Assembly (NCBI GenBank): GCA_029168955.1
Contig: JAPDOI010000065.1
Location: 186,001 to 250,000, forward strand
Direction: 5' to 3'
Source: Aplectana chamaeleonis
Lineage: Eukaryota > Nematoda > Chromadorea > Rhabditida > Cosmocercidae
DNA: 64,000 nucleotides
The translations under genes were made by a program, and so were the position numbers. Below, in pieces: positions 34,535 through 45,576 of the stretch. Position 1 is the stretch's first letter. Every line of letters begins with the position of its first letter. Under the pieces are notes generated by a model. The model worked only from the letters and a program-made list of their open reading frames with translations, had not been told where the DNA came from and searched no databases.

Positions 34535-35253
34535 CTCATTCATAGCTGGTTACTTCGGCTTGAAGTCGAAGCGACCAACAGTACTGTCGCGATCTGAAAT
34601 CGCTCCGTGCCGCGACTTGAAATCGTTTCGTCCAGCGATTTCAAAACGCTCGGGCGGGCGTAATTTCGTGTGAAATAGACCAATAATTGCGGACCAAGCC
34701 ACGAAAATAAAAAAAAAGCTTTTTTCCTCGGCATTCCTACTTATTTGTTGAACATTGTTGCTCTTGTCTTCTAAATAAAAGACTTTTGCATACTTTTCAA
34801 ACAAAAAATGGTTTCAAAAGACGATGAGATGGAATTTGCTTGAACAGCAACATAAAACTAAAGGTAAAGTTACTAGTTGCTCGAAGCCGGCATGAAATGT
34901 GATTTATCGGTAGCCACATTACATTTCTCATCTCTGTCAACGTAAATGAATGATAAATACTCGTTTTTCCCTTTTCGCGCCACATACGCAAGGTTGTAAC
35001 GAAAGATTGCGGACTGGTCGCTTCGACTAGACGAATCGCTTCCATCATGGAAGCGACGCGATTAGTCGAAGCACCTAACAAAATCAAGAAGATCGCTTCG
35101 ATCAGCTATGAAATACTCCAGTTGCTCGGCGATCGCGGCTGAAACTGCAAACTGTTCCAAACCGTCACGACTCAGTGCAAGATCTGCTGGCGCGATGGGT
35201 TTCATGACTGTTGGCAGTGCCGCGACTAGTCGAAGCGGCCTGCTATGAATGAG
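34535..35253 (-). mobile_element. CTCATTCAT-ended element, copy 2, at an exon boundary
   Basis: A 719-bp element with terminal inverted repeats CTCATTCATAGC and its complement, then inner GTCGAAGCG repeats and ACTAGTCG. It is collinear in reverse with 9931-10560. Flanks TCTGAAGG and TCTTGAGA are only partly similar (5 of 8), so a target duplication is uncertain. The 84-, 96- and 64-codon ORFs on the - strand lie inside it and are not recognised proteins. Confidence 0.8.
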
Positions 35254-35291
35254 TCTTGAGACGTTACCCGGAATCAGCCGTTTTGTTTCAG

Positions 35292-35382
35292 GCTAAAGCT
35301 GCAATGCTCGAGGTATTGCTCGTTTACCCCAAATACAATCCGGCAGTATGGGGTGGCGAAAAAACGCTGAAACCAGTGACGG
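35292..35382 (+). CDS. Exon-like segment 6 of an unidentified gene
   Basis: The acceptor TTTTGTTTCAG is close to the nematode consensus and the donor G/GTAAGA is strong. Thirty codons (AKAAMLEVLLVYPKYNPAVW, then GGEKTLKPVT) plus one base, so it ends in phase 1. The following intron is 55 bp. This exon and the next are the best splice-supported coding sequence in the window. The sequence mixes a hydrophobic helix with a Pro/Gly/Trp turn, suggesting a folded domain I cannot name. Confidence 0.7.
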
Positions 35383-35437
35383 GTAAGACACTCCATAGAC
35401 TATCCTCTTGATTTCAAACACCAAATTTTCCTTTCAG

Positions 35438-35457
35438 ATGAAACAGAAGCTCAAACG
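35438..35457 (+). CDS. Exon-like segment 7 (20-bp micro-exon)
   Basis: Bounded by TTTTCCTTTCAG and GTAAGC. Two bases complete the split codon from exon 6 (giving Asp), then six codons ETEAQT in phase 0. The exon is very short, but both splice sites are strong and the phases agree on both sides. Confidence 0.6.
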
Positions 35458-36197
35458 GTAAGCTTAATTTCCACGGAAAATTTACGAGAGCTTAATTTTG
35501 TGGAAGAAAAATGGAACAAAAGGAAAATAAGAGGCTGAGTCACAGTGGAAAGTAGAGGTTTTTCAGTTTGTTTGTGAGCAGCGCGCACTGGTCGAGAGAA
35601 CGAAGGAAGAGAAAGCAGACCCCACGAATGAAAAACAAAAAGAGGAGAAGGAAAAGGAAAAGGAAATGCTCAGATTTGAGACAGCGCCAGAGCAGAGTAG
35701 CAAATGCGAAGACAAAATGATGGTGGGCATCATACTTCTCCGACTTAACCAAAAATTGCTTACATCTTTGTTGAGAGCTGGGCCCGAGGGTGGTGGCCTA
35801 ACCGCGGACAGAGCCAACGGTCTCACCACGGCACCGTAGACTGATTTTTAAGGGAACGAATATTTAAATCACATGTCCCATCGCACCCCCATTCCTACCT
35901 TTAGCAAACATATTGGTGCTACGCGGCGCGACCGCTGGTACCATCATTCGCTGCTCTACACAACACTTAGGCGGGCTCTTGTTGTAGATTGTTTGGGTGG
36001 CATCTGTTCCTAAACTTCACTCTGTTTTTGTATTTATGAGTAATAGGCTGTTGTTATCAGGCAACTGCATTCAATTCGCAACCGGATGTGTTGGAAGAGG
36101 TATGTTGTCCAGAAACCTTCGCTTCTGCAATCGAAACTCTTATCTTTCCACATTTTATTCAATTTTTTTATCATCGCAACATTTGCTCAACGTTACA
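35458..36197. other. Intron-like, nothing recognised
   Basis: Overlapping - strand ORFs at 35540-35829 show a Ser/Phe-rich low-complexity frame antisense to an A/G-rich stretch. No domain recognised. Confidence 0.35.
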
Positions 36198-36404
36198 TAT
36201 AGTGGAGTCCATCAAGAGTGTCTCATCTACTTATCAATGAGAGGCGGTCGATTGGCGATCAATGAACACGAAACTGATTGCAGCACAACCGCTCTCGCTT
36301 AATCGGTATCGAGCGTGCTGGTATGGGGTTCGTGCACATTGATTCCCAGCCGGCCGCTTCTTATTGATAAGTGAATGAGACACTCTTGGTGGACTCCACT
36401 ATAT
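36198..36404. mobile_element. Palindromic MITE (TGGAGTCCACCAAGA), copy 2
   Basis: Same family as 22152-22359. The ends read TATAGTGGAGTCCATCAAGA and TCTTGGTGGACTCCACTATA. It is about 207 bp and possibly lies in a TA target. Confidence 0.88.
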
Positions 36405-36522
36405 GTACAGTCGTTACCGGATACCGCCACGATTGTCATCGTGATGCGTGTTGCAACGGCAGTGGTCCTCAAGTGAGAAGCAGAATTTCGCTCCGATGAA
36501 AACAGTTATTATTCTGATTCAG

Positions 36523-36681
36523 AGTAAAAGCAAACAGCAAAGAAACGAAACACCCAAAGAGACTCCCAACAACAAAGAGATACCGAAAGAGTCTCCCAAC
36601 ACTAAAGAAAAACACAAAAGGAATAAGAAAAAAAGCCGCGCTGATTCGAAGAAAAATAAATCTCAGAGAAATAATGACAAG
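36523..36681 (+). CDS. Exon-like segment 8: Lys/Asn/Ser-rich
   Basis: Acceptor TCTGATTCAG, donor AAG/GTACTT, phase 0 at both ends, 53 codons. The peptide is strongly basic with an internal near-duplication (ETPKETPNNKEIPKESPNTK) and then a lysine cluster (HKRNKKKSRADSKKNK). This is typical of a disordered nuclear or nucleolar tail with possible nuclear localisation signals; that is inference from composition only. It follows exon 7 in phase, with the MITE at 36198-36404 in the intron. Confidence 0.6.
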
Positions 36682-36984
36682 GTACTTGTCTACTAATGTG
36701 CATGTCCCAATATGTGGCCTCCGTTTTGGAGACATGCATTTTGTTCCTTTGTGCGCATGTGCGGTGCGAGGGGAGAGACTACTAGAAAACGTGGGTGTTG
36801 GAGACGCAGCATACGCGCGCGTGCACACGCGAATGACGGAAATAAATGTCACTCCTGAATAGAGTATTCAGTTTACGTCGACGGAAGGAAGGCGGGCGCA
36901 CGGTTGCCTACTTCTGTACTGCGGTCATGGTCTGCTTTGTTTGAAGTTGGGAATGTCCATCCATAATCGAGAGCAAATTCGTGA
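36682..36984. other. Intron-like, nothing recognised
   Basis: No supported feature. Confidence 0.4.
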
Positions 36985-37470
36985 GTGCCTTTAAGTGTTA
37001 ACTGAAATTTGAAGAAAAAGCACCGCAAACGTTGAAAAAGGGTGAGTTGTTTCCCCAACACACACGCGCATTATTACCTCAAGTCTTTATCACAGATTCA
37101 CACAGTAATAAGACGTGAGAATGCAAAATCACAGCAAAATGAATACAAAGAGTAAAAATCTGATTTTTTCCCGCATTTTGAAGAAAACAATACCGGAAAC
37201 GTCAAAAAACGGTCAAGTCCACACACAAAAAAATAATCAATACATCTAAACTCTTCACTATGAATACACGTCGAAATGAGAAAACAAATTATTTTTTCTC
37301 TTTGTATTCATTTTGCTGTGATTTTGCATTCTCACGTCTTATTCCTGTGTGCATCTGTAATAAAGACTTGGTGAGGTGTATTCATAATGCATGTGAGTGT
37401 TGAGGAAGCAACTCACCCTTTTACAACGTTTGCGGTGTTTTTTCTTCAAATTTCAGTTAACACTCAAAGG
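36985..37470. mobile_element. Foldback element, arms of about 200 bp
   Basis: AAGTGTTAACTGAAATTTG and its complement bound two long inverted arms (AACGTTGAAAAAGGGTGAGT with TTTTACAACGTTTGCGG; ATTTTGCTGTGATTTTGCAT and its complement). It is flanked by TTAA on the left and TCAA on the right and abuts an AGGCAC-family fragment. Confidence 0.85.
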
Positions 37471-37479
37471 CACAATACA

Positions 37480-37604
37480 CCCTCCGTATGAACTTTGTGA
37501 TTCTCATTCAATTGTGTTGTAGACCCCTCCTGTATAACACTTGCCAAGTGAGAGATCTCACTTCCTCCGAATAAGCGAGATAGAAGTTCGTATCATGAAC
37601 GTTT
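37480..37604. mobile_element. AGGCAC-type MITE, left end only
   Basis: AGGCACAATACACCCTCCG and the block GTAGACCCCTCCTGTATAAC match the family. It stops where the reverse-transcriptase remnant begins. Confidence 0.65.
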
Positions 37605-38776
37605 CATATTCATTCATGAAGGAAAATCCACTGCTGTAATGTATTTTGACCTCAGCAAAGCTTTTGATACTTTCGACCACAACTTTCTCATTTCGAAACT
37701 TGAATGCGTTGGCATAAGAGGTAAACTCCTTGATTGGTTCACCTCCTACCTCTCTGGGAGAAAATTCTTCGTCCGTTTTGAAAATACCACTTCTTGAATC
37801 TGCGGTTCACTATCAGGAGTACCAAAGGGTGGAGTCCTCTCTCCCCTTCTTTTCATCATTTATACACATGAACTTCCATCTTTGCTCAAAGTACATCCAT
37901 GCATTACTATCTCGATGTACGCCTACGATATCAAAGCTTTTGCCAGTTTTGACCGAACAAGTAAAATTGAAGTGGAAAATGCATTACGCTGCTCAGCAGA
38001 GGTAATGAAAAATTGGGCTAGTGCTTGGAACATCAAAATCATTATCGGCAAAAGTCAAATGTTATGTACTGCTGGCTCTGAACTGGAAGTGAGTATCAAC
38101 CAAGGTTCACGGCTCAGCGTGGTTATCTCCGTTCGAGATCCTGTCATATTTTTAATAAAAACCTCAACTTCTCAGTTCATATTGACACCATTGCATCTCA
38201 GGCAAGGATATCTGTCTTCTGTGTTTTCAGGAACATCCAATATGAAGATTTTACCATTCTGATCCTATAGTAAAAAACGTGTTTGGCCCCTTCTGGAATA
38301 CGGTAGCCAAGTTTGGAATCCCCATCTCAAAAAAGACATCAATAGGATCGAAGCTGTACAAAAACTGTTCAGTGGGTTGCTTTATTATCGCTGTTTTCCC
38401 GACTCTACTTATCCAATGTCCTTACCACCCTATCAAGAACGGTTGAAAGAAATAAACATCCGAAGCCTTTTTCATAAACGTATTGTAGCAGATCTTGTTT
38501 TCGCCATCAAAATGTTACGCGGAGCAATTCGCTTGAAGCCCTCAAGATATAGGGGCTTTTGTCCAATTCATGAAGGTCGGGCTAGTCTTGCCATCACGAA
38601 TCGCACAGAGAAGGGAAAGCTATGACTTTCTGCAGAGCTCTTTCTTCTTACGTGCATCAATATTTCTTAATAAACTTCCCCCATCGGTTGTGAACTCTAA
38701 TAAAGGTTCGCATTTCAGACAAAAATTACTGAGTATAGATCTATTACCTCTTCTTAATTTGACGTATGTCTCGTGA
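37605..38776 (+). pseudogene. Non-LTR (LINE) reverse transcriptase, decayed
   Basis: Translates to hallmark non-LTR reverse-transcriptase blocks in order: VMYFDLSKAFDTFDHNFLIS with GIRGKLLDWFTSYLSGR (37640-37770), SGVPKGGVLSPLLF (37810-37860), the active-site block at 37918-37929, then the thumb-region block LLEYGSQVWNP (38293-38325) and a C-terminal tail to 38776. There is an in-frame TGA at 37795-37797, two compensating frameshifts near 38140 and 38270, and another frameshift near 38610. The catalytic YADD is YAYD (first Asp lost). It has no N-terminal endonuclease, so it is a 5'-truncated, dead copy of a Jockey/CR1-like element. Confidence 0.88.
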
Positions 38777-39384
38777 TTCTTACTTAGTTTGGAAACTTGT
38801 GCTCTGCCCTTGCTTTGATTGGGTCAACAAGTGGTGTCTTTGGACCTGCTTGGGTCTGAGTCTTACGCCCGAGGTTCGTATTTAGGTCAAAAAGGCACCT
38901 ATTCGGCCCGCCCCGGAATGACATCAGGTTAGTTGCGTTGCCCAGGCTGACCTCTTCACCAGTGATGGCAGTACACACTCCTGCACTTTCAGATCACAGA
39001 CAACTGTTGCTTCTCTCGAGTTTTCCCTAATTACTCTGATAAAACAAATGCGTAAAAACAAAGGGTGAAGGCAAAGCTGCTCAATATATGGCTATACAAG
39101 TTTCTATACAAGTTTCCTTCTTCAGTTACTCTCTGAGCTTAGGTATGATGTTTTTTGTTTGTCACGGTTTCAAGACTTAGCCAGGAAGTAATGCTATGTT
39201 TGATGGAAACTCCTCGATTTGATTCAGCAGCTCAATAATCTTCTCCGTTCTTTGATCATGTTGTATTTGTTGCATCTGTTTATGTTATTGCTATCCTTGA
39301 ATAACCTTAGCCGCTTTTTTTTATTTCGCTGTACAGTCTTGAGCGTTTTGAGTGCATATAATAAATAAATAAATGAATAAATAA
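38777..39384. other. Nothing recognised
   Basis: May include the 3' UTR of the LINE; no clear poly-A tail. AATAAATAAATAAATGAATA occurs near 39360. Confidence 0.35.
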
Positions 39385-39721
39385 GCCACCACCACAGGCC
39401 CGACCCCCTTCCTGATTTTCGACCTCGATACCGGCTGGATGGATGGATGAATTTCAACCGAGTCTACGTTCTTGAGTCCAAAACCGGCCTTTCTCATAAT
39501 CCTGGCTTGCTCTCTTGCAACGATTGCGAATGAAAGGAAATACAGGCCTAGGACAACTTGTCCACCATGTTTTCGCTCTGAAATAACAGGCTTCTTTGAA
39601 GAGCAATAACTCCTTTCGTAGGGGGTCTTGAACGATTTCAATGATACCGCTGTGATCAGCGTGTGACCGTCTCCATTATAAGCATGAGAACTGAAAAATA
39701 AATTTCTGGGTGTCCCGTGTC
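39385..39721. mobile_element. AGGCAC-type MITE, reverse orientation
   Basis: Contains GCGAATGAAAGGAAATACAG, ACAACTTGTCCACC and AAATAAATTTCTGGGTGT, and ends CCCGTGTCT before TTAA (39722-39725). The left end is missing. Confidence 0.75.
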
Positions 39722-39725
39722 TTTA

Positions 39726-40607
39726 AGAGGCCGCGTGTCCACACTGCGCACCCACTCCATAAAACTTTCAGTACTTTTTTGAATTTCTAGCGCGTCGAGT
39801 CCTTCTCAAATACAAATAGTTTTTTTTATAATGTAACCTATCTAGATTTACAGTGGTCAAGCATTTTGAGTGTTCCCAGTAATTTTTCTACCATCTCCGG
39901 AAGTTACACTTTTCGATTTTTCGAACTTCTTTGGTCAAAAATGAATTGACCTAAACTTTGCTAAAGGAGTTATCAAAATGATGCTTATAACGAAACTGAT
40001 GTTATCTATTTGATTGTCGGAATGGTAGTGACACCTATTCGAGATAACTGCAGTAGGTCATCGTTTCAAATTTCGCTGCCTTGACCCCGAAGGTCATTTG
40101 AGTAGGTAACTGTCTGGTGTTTACTCTTCAATTTCTAATGAAATTTCCGTCGACTGCGGTATGTTAGCCATCGGTCATAATTGTTTCAGATTTTGCTAAA
40201 TTGCGAGATAATGATAACTTTGGGGGAGGGGGAGCGAGAACCTGTCAATAAATCGATGCTCAAGATTTTGTTGAACCTTACTATGGGGTGTATTTGGAGG
40301 ATTTGAACAATCAAATGGTGTTTCTTTCACGATTTCAAAAGTACCGTTGTTGTCTGCCGATAGTTTCACGTTTGTAAACGTTTGAGGTTTTGATGAGACT
40401 TCGCCCAGGTGTTCATTTGGAGATGAGGAGGGATGGGGGGGGGGAGTGCTGATCATGAATCTGATTCCCATTCAGCGATTTCTAATGGAATTTTTTATCG
40501 GTTACAACAGGCAACTTTGCATGTCGAAGTTTCTGAGCCCGCCGTAAGCTCTCTTTGAGGTTGAATAGGTTGACCGGTTGAATAGGTTCGTTCATTTTTC
40601 AAATTTT
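39726..40607. other. Nothing recognised
   Basis: No supported gene. A G-rich tract lies near 40435. Confidence 0.35.
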
Positions 40608-40855
40608 CAATACTTGGGGTTGGCTCCACATGGCACAGTTCTAACATTAACTGGAAGCTGCAGAAATTTCTAGAAGTCGACAGACAAACGTTTATTTCGT
40701 GACCAGAACGCCCAAAATTTGCGAAAAGCGTTTTGAAGCACCTTGTGCATGTAAATGAAATACCTCCCAAAATCAAGACACAGCTGGCTCGTAAGAGAGC
40801 GTTGGATCGTTGCTTCACCATGACCTTAAACAAGTTCTCTGTTTATTCTCTGTAA
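40608..40855 (+). pseudogene. Decayed coding fragment, family unknown
   Basis: One frame reads as normal protein over about 80 codons: GSTWHSSNINWKLQKFLEV near its start, then after a single in-frame TGA (40700-40702) PERPKFAKSVLKHLVHVNEI, PPKIKTQLARKRALDRCFTM and a TAA at 40853-40855. The composition and lack of other stops suggest a real protein remnant, probably from a mobile element, with one nonsense mutation. No diagnostic motif visible. Confidence 0.35.
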
Positions 40856-41025
40856 TCTGAGGTGAAGTGGAAAAGAAATACTGGTTAGGTAAGTAAGAAA
40901 GCCTACTCTGATCAGAATGGTTTCCAAAGGACCGCGTTTCCACCCATGTCACCCACGGAAACGATCAGCCGTAGAGCGCATCGGTCGGCTGTGGAAACTC
41001 GCCATGGAGCAGGCGGTCCCCTAAA

Positions 41026-41110
41026 GGCAGTGTTCACGATAATCTTGATTTTTGAGATTATTTGCTATATTGATTGAGTGGCCCCACGGTAGGACTAAAA
41101 TGACGTCGAA
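41026..41110. mobile_element. AGGCAGTGTT MITE, left end only
   Basis: AGGCAGTGTTCACGATAATC after CTAA. The matching right end was not found, so it is truncated. A similar left end lies at 41823-41900 after TTAA. Confidence 0.6.
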
Positions 41111-41369
41111 ATTGAGAAAAACGCATCAGAAGTACACAAATTACTTAAGTATCACCCCTCCTCTTAAGTATTTGCCGTTAATTATGGCAGGACCTCCGCA
41201 ACTTGGAACACCCAGTATGCTTATTGAGAATGCGCAACCGCGCCCCGCCTTTTTCCGTTTCCGTGGACTGTGAATATGTAGTCAGTCATAAATATTGTTT
41301 GTGTTCTTGCTGCTGTTTTGCTTATTATGGGTCTAATGTTGGTGGCCAACTGATCAAATCTGATTCTAG

Positions 41370-41450
41370 AGTTCCGCTAACAAGTCCAGTGCCAGCAGGT
41401 CGAATGCCAATAGGTCGAGGTCACATCACGGAAAAAATCGCGGTAAATAG
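41370..41450 (+). CDS. Exon-like segment 9: Ser/Arg/Asn-rich C-terminus candidate
   Basis: Acceptor CTGATTCTAG followed in phase 0 by 26 codons (SSANKSSASRSNANRSRSHH, then GKNRGK) and TAG at 41448-41450. Phase and composition continue exon 8 naturally, making a basic SR-like tail. Against this, another frame across the same bases is open into a strong donor (GAAA/GTAAGT at 41462) and could be the real exon of a different transcript. I favour the terminal-exon reading because the phase fits. Confidence 0.4.
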   Translation, partial: SSANKSSASRSNANRSRSHHGKNRGK

Positions 41451-42563
41451 CAGTGATGAAAGTAAGTTTCTAAACTCAAGAACAACATTTACGGTTATAA
41501 TGCTGCCGTGTCCCGTTTGAAGCATTGCATAAGACGAAATATCATTAATGTTGTTGGCTTCGCGTGTTTGTGACTAACTGTCAAACAGTATTGCAACCCG
41601 CAGTCAGGTACCTGTGAGGTAGTCGACAGCACAGTAGGAGTTTCATTCCAAGGCTGCTATCGGATTCAACCTTCCATCGACCGCAGCTGCAATGGGATAC
41701 AACACCTGTTGTGCCGGCATACTACCCCAAGAGTGTCTGAGGTACATTTCTTCGATGGGTAATAGAGTAGTATTCGCTCGTCTACAAGCAGCCGCTCTAC
41801 AACAAACCACCTGGTGAATTAAAGGCAGTGTTCACGATAATCTTCGATTCTGAGATTAATCGCTAAATCGATTGTTTTGCCCACGAGTAGAACTGAAATG
41901 ACGAAGAAACGGAGAAAAACGGACCAGAATGGCACGAAATCCTATACTCTCGCCCCGCTCCTTTATTCTCAGTGGAACTGTTTGTTGTGACAAGGAAATC
42001 GTTTTTGGACCCGTCTTTCGCCATTCTCTACTCTCTATTGCTGAGTACTTTTTTTCAGACCCTAACTAATACTGTTTTGCATAAAATATTCTTCCATTTT
42101 AGATTGGCCCCATTTTTTATCGGTGGCAACCACCGTGAACATGTTCATCCAACCGCACAACTACTCTATATTGTAGAATAATGTCACTGAAATACGACGT
42201 TTTAGTGCTTTTCTCACTATTTCTTCGTAATCTTAGTATCGCTTGGTTGCCAACGCCTCGTTTTGGGTGTAAAATTTGGGAACAAAAGTTATCGTGATTA
42301 CTCAAATGTGACGGCGCTTCATAAAAAACTTCTCTTATATAGATTTGTAGTAGGGGCTGTATTGCGAGAGGTGAACGCCATGAACCACAACATATATTCG
42401 GTGGTGATGAAGGAAAGTGGTTGGGGTCAACCTTGCCGCACCTGTTCATCGACTTGTTAGTTCCGTCCCAAGAATGAAGACACCTTCGCCAATCAGTTAG
42501 TGGGTAGAGGGTGAAGGTGGGGTTGGTCCCGTCCAGACAACTCTCCATGAGAAATATACATAC
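41451..42563. other. No gene; MITE left end at 41823
   Basis: Apart from the AGGCAGTGTTCACGATAATC end at 41823-41900, nothing is recognised. No clear polyadenylation signal follows the stop at 41450. Confidence 0.4.
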
Positions 42564-42791
42564 AGTTAAGTCCTTGGCTCGCTTCCTCAAGGAAAAACAT
42601 TCAAATTTCACCCGCGGCTGGCGCGGGGTGTTTAAATCCCAGCGGCGGGTGGTGGTATAATGAGACGATCAGCTGCGTTATTCTCTCGGCCTGTATTGAT
42701 TAGCGAGCAAACCCACGCGATCGCCGCGCCAGCCGCGATTGAGATTCAAATGTTTATCTCTCGAAGAAGCAAGCCACGGACCTAACTATAC
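42564..42791. mobile_element. Foldback element (GGCTTG type), copy 2
   Basis: TTAAGTCCTTGGCTCGCTTC and GAAGCAAGCCACGGACCTAA are inverted, as are CCGCGGCTGGCGCGG and CGCGCCAGCCGCG. About 228 bp. Confidence 0.8.
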
Positions 42792-43254
42792 ACTTATTGC
42801 ATCATGGTTAGGCTAGACGTGAAATTTGAGAGCAAGAACTTTGCGCTGATTCTACTAAGTACATTGTTATAGGTGTCCGTAGAGATGGTGGATGTGGTGC
42901 GGCTCAAAAGATAATACTCTCGGCTTCAATACATTTCTAAAAGATATTGTTTCCACACTATTGACAAAGTAGATTAAACCGTTTTAATAGGAATTCTGTT
43001 GTGTCACTGATTCGGCATGCAGATGTAAGCATGGATGGTATCCTCCATGGAAATTGCTCATTTCACCTCCCTCATCCGACTAATTTTCTTTCTCGCCGAA
43101 ATTAATTAAAAATTTCCGTGTTCTTTTTTCAGTTTGAGGCGGTACTACACAAGCATTAATTGCAGGACACGTGCATTGTAGCAAGAGCTGCCACCGAGCC
43201 TTAGACTTACAGTTGCGTCGGAGTTTCTAGTCCGAATCGCGAGAGGTAGCGAAA
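42792..43254. other. Nothing recognised
   Basis: No supported feature. Confidence 0.35.
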
Positions 43255-43505
43255 GTGTGTCCGAATGAAAATGGTGGCCCATGCGGCCGGAGTGCTTGGC
43301 AGGCGGCCGTCGCCTTCGCCGCTCTTGGGCGAGCATGCGAAACGTTCCCCACAGCCATCGACTACGAACGGGGCCGGCACCGGCTGGCAGCAAACCCTGC
43401 GCTGATCCATCAGCTCTACAGCAGGTCTAAGAGCGGCACATGCTACTGTCGCCAGCCAAGCACGCCGACCGCATGGGCCGCCATTCTCATCCGGGCACAC
43501 TTTAC
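43255..43505. mobile_element. GC-rich foldback element, copy 2
   Basis: GTGTGTCCGAATGAAAATGG and CCATTCTCATCCGGGCACAC form the ends, with GCCGGAGTGCTTGGCAGGC inverted inside. Same family as 10830-11126. Confidence 0.85.
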
Positions 43506-43784
43506 CGTCCAGGGGCCAAACGCGCAAACTCAACGTGCTTGGCGCACACAGCTGTTTAGGGCAAGACGTCGGAGATGTGCGGACCATCGGCTTTCCGTCT
43601 TCCGACCTCTTTTGTATGTCCTTCTTCCGTTCCCATTGTTCGGTGTTTTGGAGGAGGAGGAAATACCAGGAAAATATGAAAAAAAAGCTTTTGTCGAATC
43701 ACAACTTTTCAAGTGTCCGACACTTTTCCGTTTGCCTTTGACGCCTTGCTGACTGTTTTCTCGTATCCATTATCAGTTTCTGAA
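43506..43784. other. Nothing recognised
   Basis: ORFs here run out of the GC-rich foldback and are not supported. Confidence 0.35.
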
Positions 43785-44589
43785 TTTCTGAAAGTTGGGC
43801 TCCGCAGAAAAGGTCAAGGATTTGGCATTGCTCTAAAATGTAGTGAAATTGTTTCATTAGATTTGGCTATCGAACAGATTTTCTAAATGTAGTGAAATAG
43901 TTGAATCGATTTGGCTGTTGTTGGTATATGAAGATAACATAATCATTAAATGTAGTGAAATTGTTGCAAACGGATTTGGCAGGAGCTCTATGAATTATCA
44001 CAGTCAAATCACGCGTCAGAAGGTCCTCTGGCGAGCGAATGAAGACAAAAAGAAAAAATAATAAACCTCAGTCAACAATGCTGAACGAAACGTGGCCTTA
44101 TGGGCTAGAAATAAGGTTCTCGAATGTTATTCTGCCTTTTCAGTGTAGCTCCCACTTAGATACTAGACCTTCCCTCCTCCCTCACTGATTAGATAAAAAT
44201 CACGAAAACGAAATGTAACACAATTTATTAGCTACTGACGCTATGTCTTCGTGTCCTCAACGCTTTCACGATTCACATTGTATGGAAACGTTTTTGCTGC
44301 TAGACTTATTCTTGTTTTCATTTGGTTCAATATGCGCTCCAAGAAAAACCCCTTCTGACGCGTGATTTGACTGTGATAATTCATAGAGCTCCTGCCAAAT
44401 CCGTTTGCAACAATTTCACTACATTTAATGATTATGTTATCTTCATATACCAACAACAGCCAAATCGATTCAACTATTTCACTACATTTAGAAAATCTGT
44501 TCGATAGCCAAATCTAATGAAACAATTTCACTACATTTTAGAGCAATGCCAAATCCTTGACCTTTTCTGCGGAGCCCAACTTTCAGAAA
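43785..44589. mobile_element. Foldback element with GTGAAAT/GATTTGGC motifs, copy A
   Basis: Arms of about 260 bp, bounded by TTTCTGAAAGTTGGGCTCCG and its complement. Each arm repeats AAATGTAGTGAAATTGTT and a following GATTTGGC three to four times. The loop holds sequence ending in ORFs that mirror each other and is not a recognised gene. Confidence 0.88.
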
Positions 44590-44826
44590 TTTCACAACTT
44601 TTTTCAAGGGTTTCCTTCTAAAACATCGTCAATCTCTAAAAGTCAAGTTGTTGTTTTTCGAAAACATAGTGGTAGAAATGAGGAGACAACCGCTCCGTTG
44701 CTAAGACTGCAAGATAATTGTTGCAACGCGGCTTCCTACAAATAGATGCAAAGGCATATACTTTTTGAATTTAAAAGTCGAAAATGAAGGAATGAGCTTC
44801 AAAATGACCCAGTTGTACAGGTTCTA

Positions 44827-45034
44827 GGCACTATTCTAGACGGGGGGGGGGGCACGCACCATTCAAGACAGAAATGAAATGAACGGCTAATTGGTGAGGC
44901 TACCAGTCGAAGTATTTCCGCAGAGCTATAATAAAAACAATGATTGATAGCGCAGTATCAGCCTCTTTTATCAGAGTTTTTCATCATTTCTATGAGTAAA
45001 TCTTGGGTGGCCCCACCACGTCTAGGATATACCC
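44827..45034. mobile_element. G-rich-ended MITE, copy 3
   Basis: Contains ACTATTCTAGACGGGG and its inverted partner ACGTCTAGGATATACCC. The interior (CATTCAAGACAGAAATGAAA, TTTTTCATCATTTCTATGAG) is diverged from the copies in satellite 1. Confidence 0.8.
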
Positions 45035-45130
45035 AGGGTCAGCCGCTCTAGCCAAACTTCACCGGTTCATGCTGATGTGGCTCGTCTGCGCCGGCCCATA
45101 TGTCTGTTTCGGAAAAGGAACGATAGTTAA

Positions 45131-45576
45131 AGGCAGTGTTCACGATGAATATCGGACTCGAGTTCGACCCAAAAATGGGATTGTTTTGTCGTGAGGTAAC
45201 TAATAGTGAAGAAACAGCGAAGAAAAACGTCCAGAATAAGTCAAAATAACGGCTTCTTAATTCAGGGCGTGGACGAGAATCATGGGCCCTGCTGATTTCG
45301 TCAAGCGCGCGCTAATCGCGAAATCTGCGCGAATCGGTAATGTTAATTGCGGCAGAGTTGCTTGGCAATTTGCCATCGAAACGCGTGCGGCGCCACAAGC
45401 TCGTCCGATCGGGGGCGGACCGGGATAGGTAGGCGCATCGGGAGAGCTTTCAAAGCCGTTTGTATTCATTTCTGGCCAGTTTTCGTTGCCTTCTTAGACC
45501 CTATCCTCTACAGCACCTGCCAACTTAGAGTTTCACACCGAGACCTCGAGAACGAGATTTGTCGTGAACACTGCCT
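45131..45576. mobile_element. 446-bp AGGCAGTGTT MITE with TTAA duplication
   Basis: Begins AGGCAGTGTTCACGATG, ends CGTGAACACTGCCT and is flanked by TTAA at 45127-45130 and 45577-45580. Unit B carries the uninterrupted junction AACGATAGTTAAGTGCGCC at 55154-55172, so this insertion post-dates, or was never part of, that copy. Confidence 0.93.

Noticed and set aside
35540..35829. Phe/Ser-rich - strand ORFs as a membrane protein
   Set aside because: Antisense of an A/G-rich intron stretch; no start context, homologous motif or second conserved feature.
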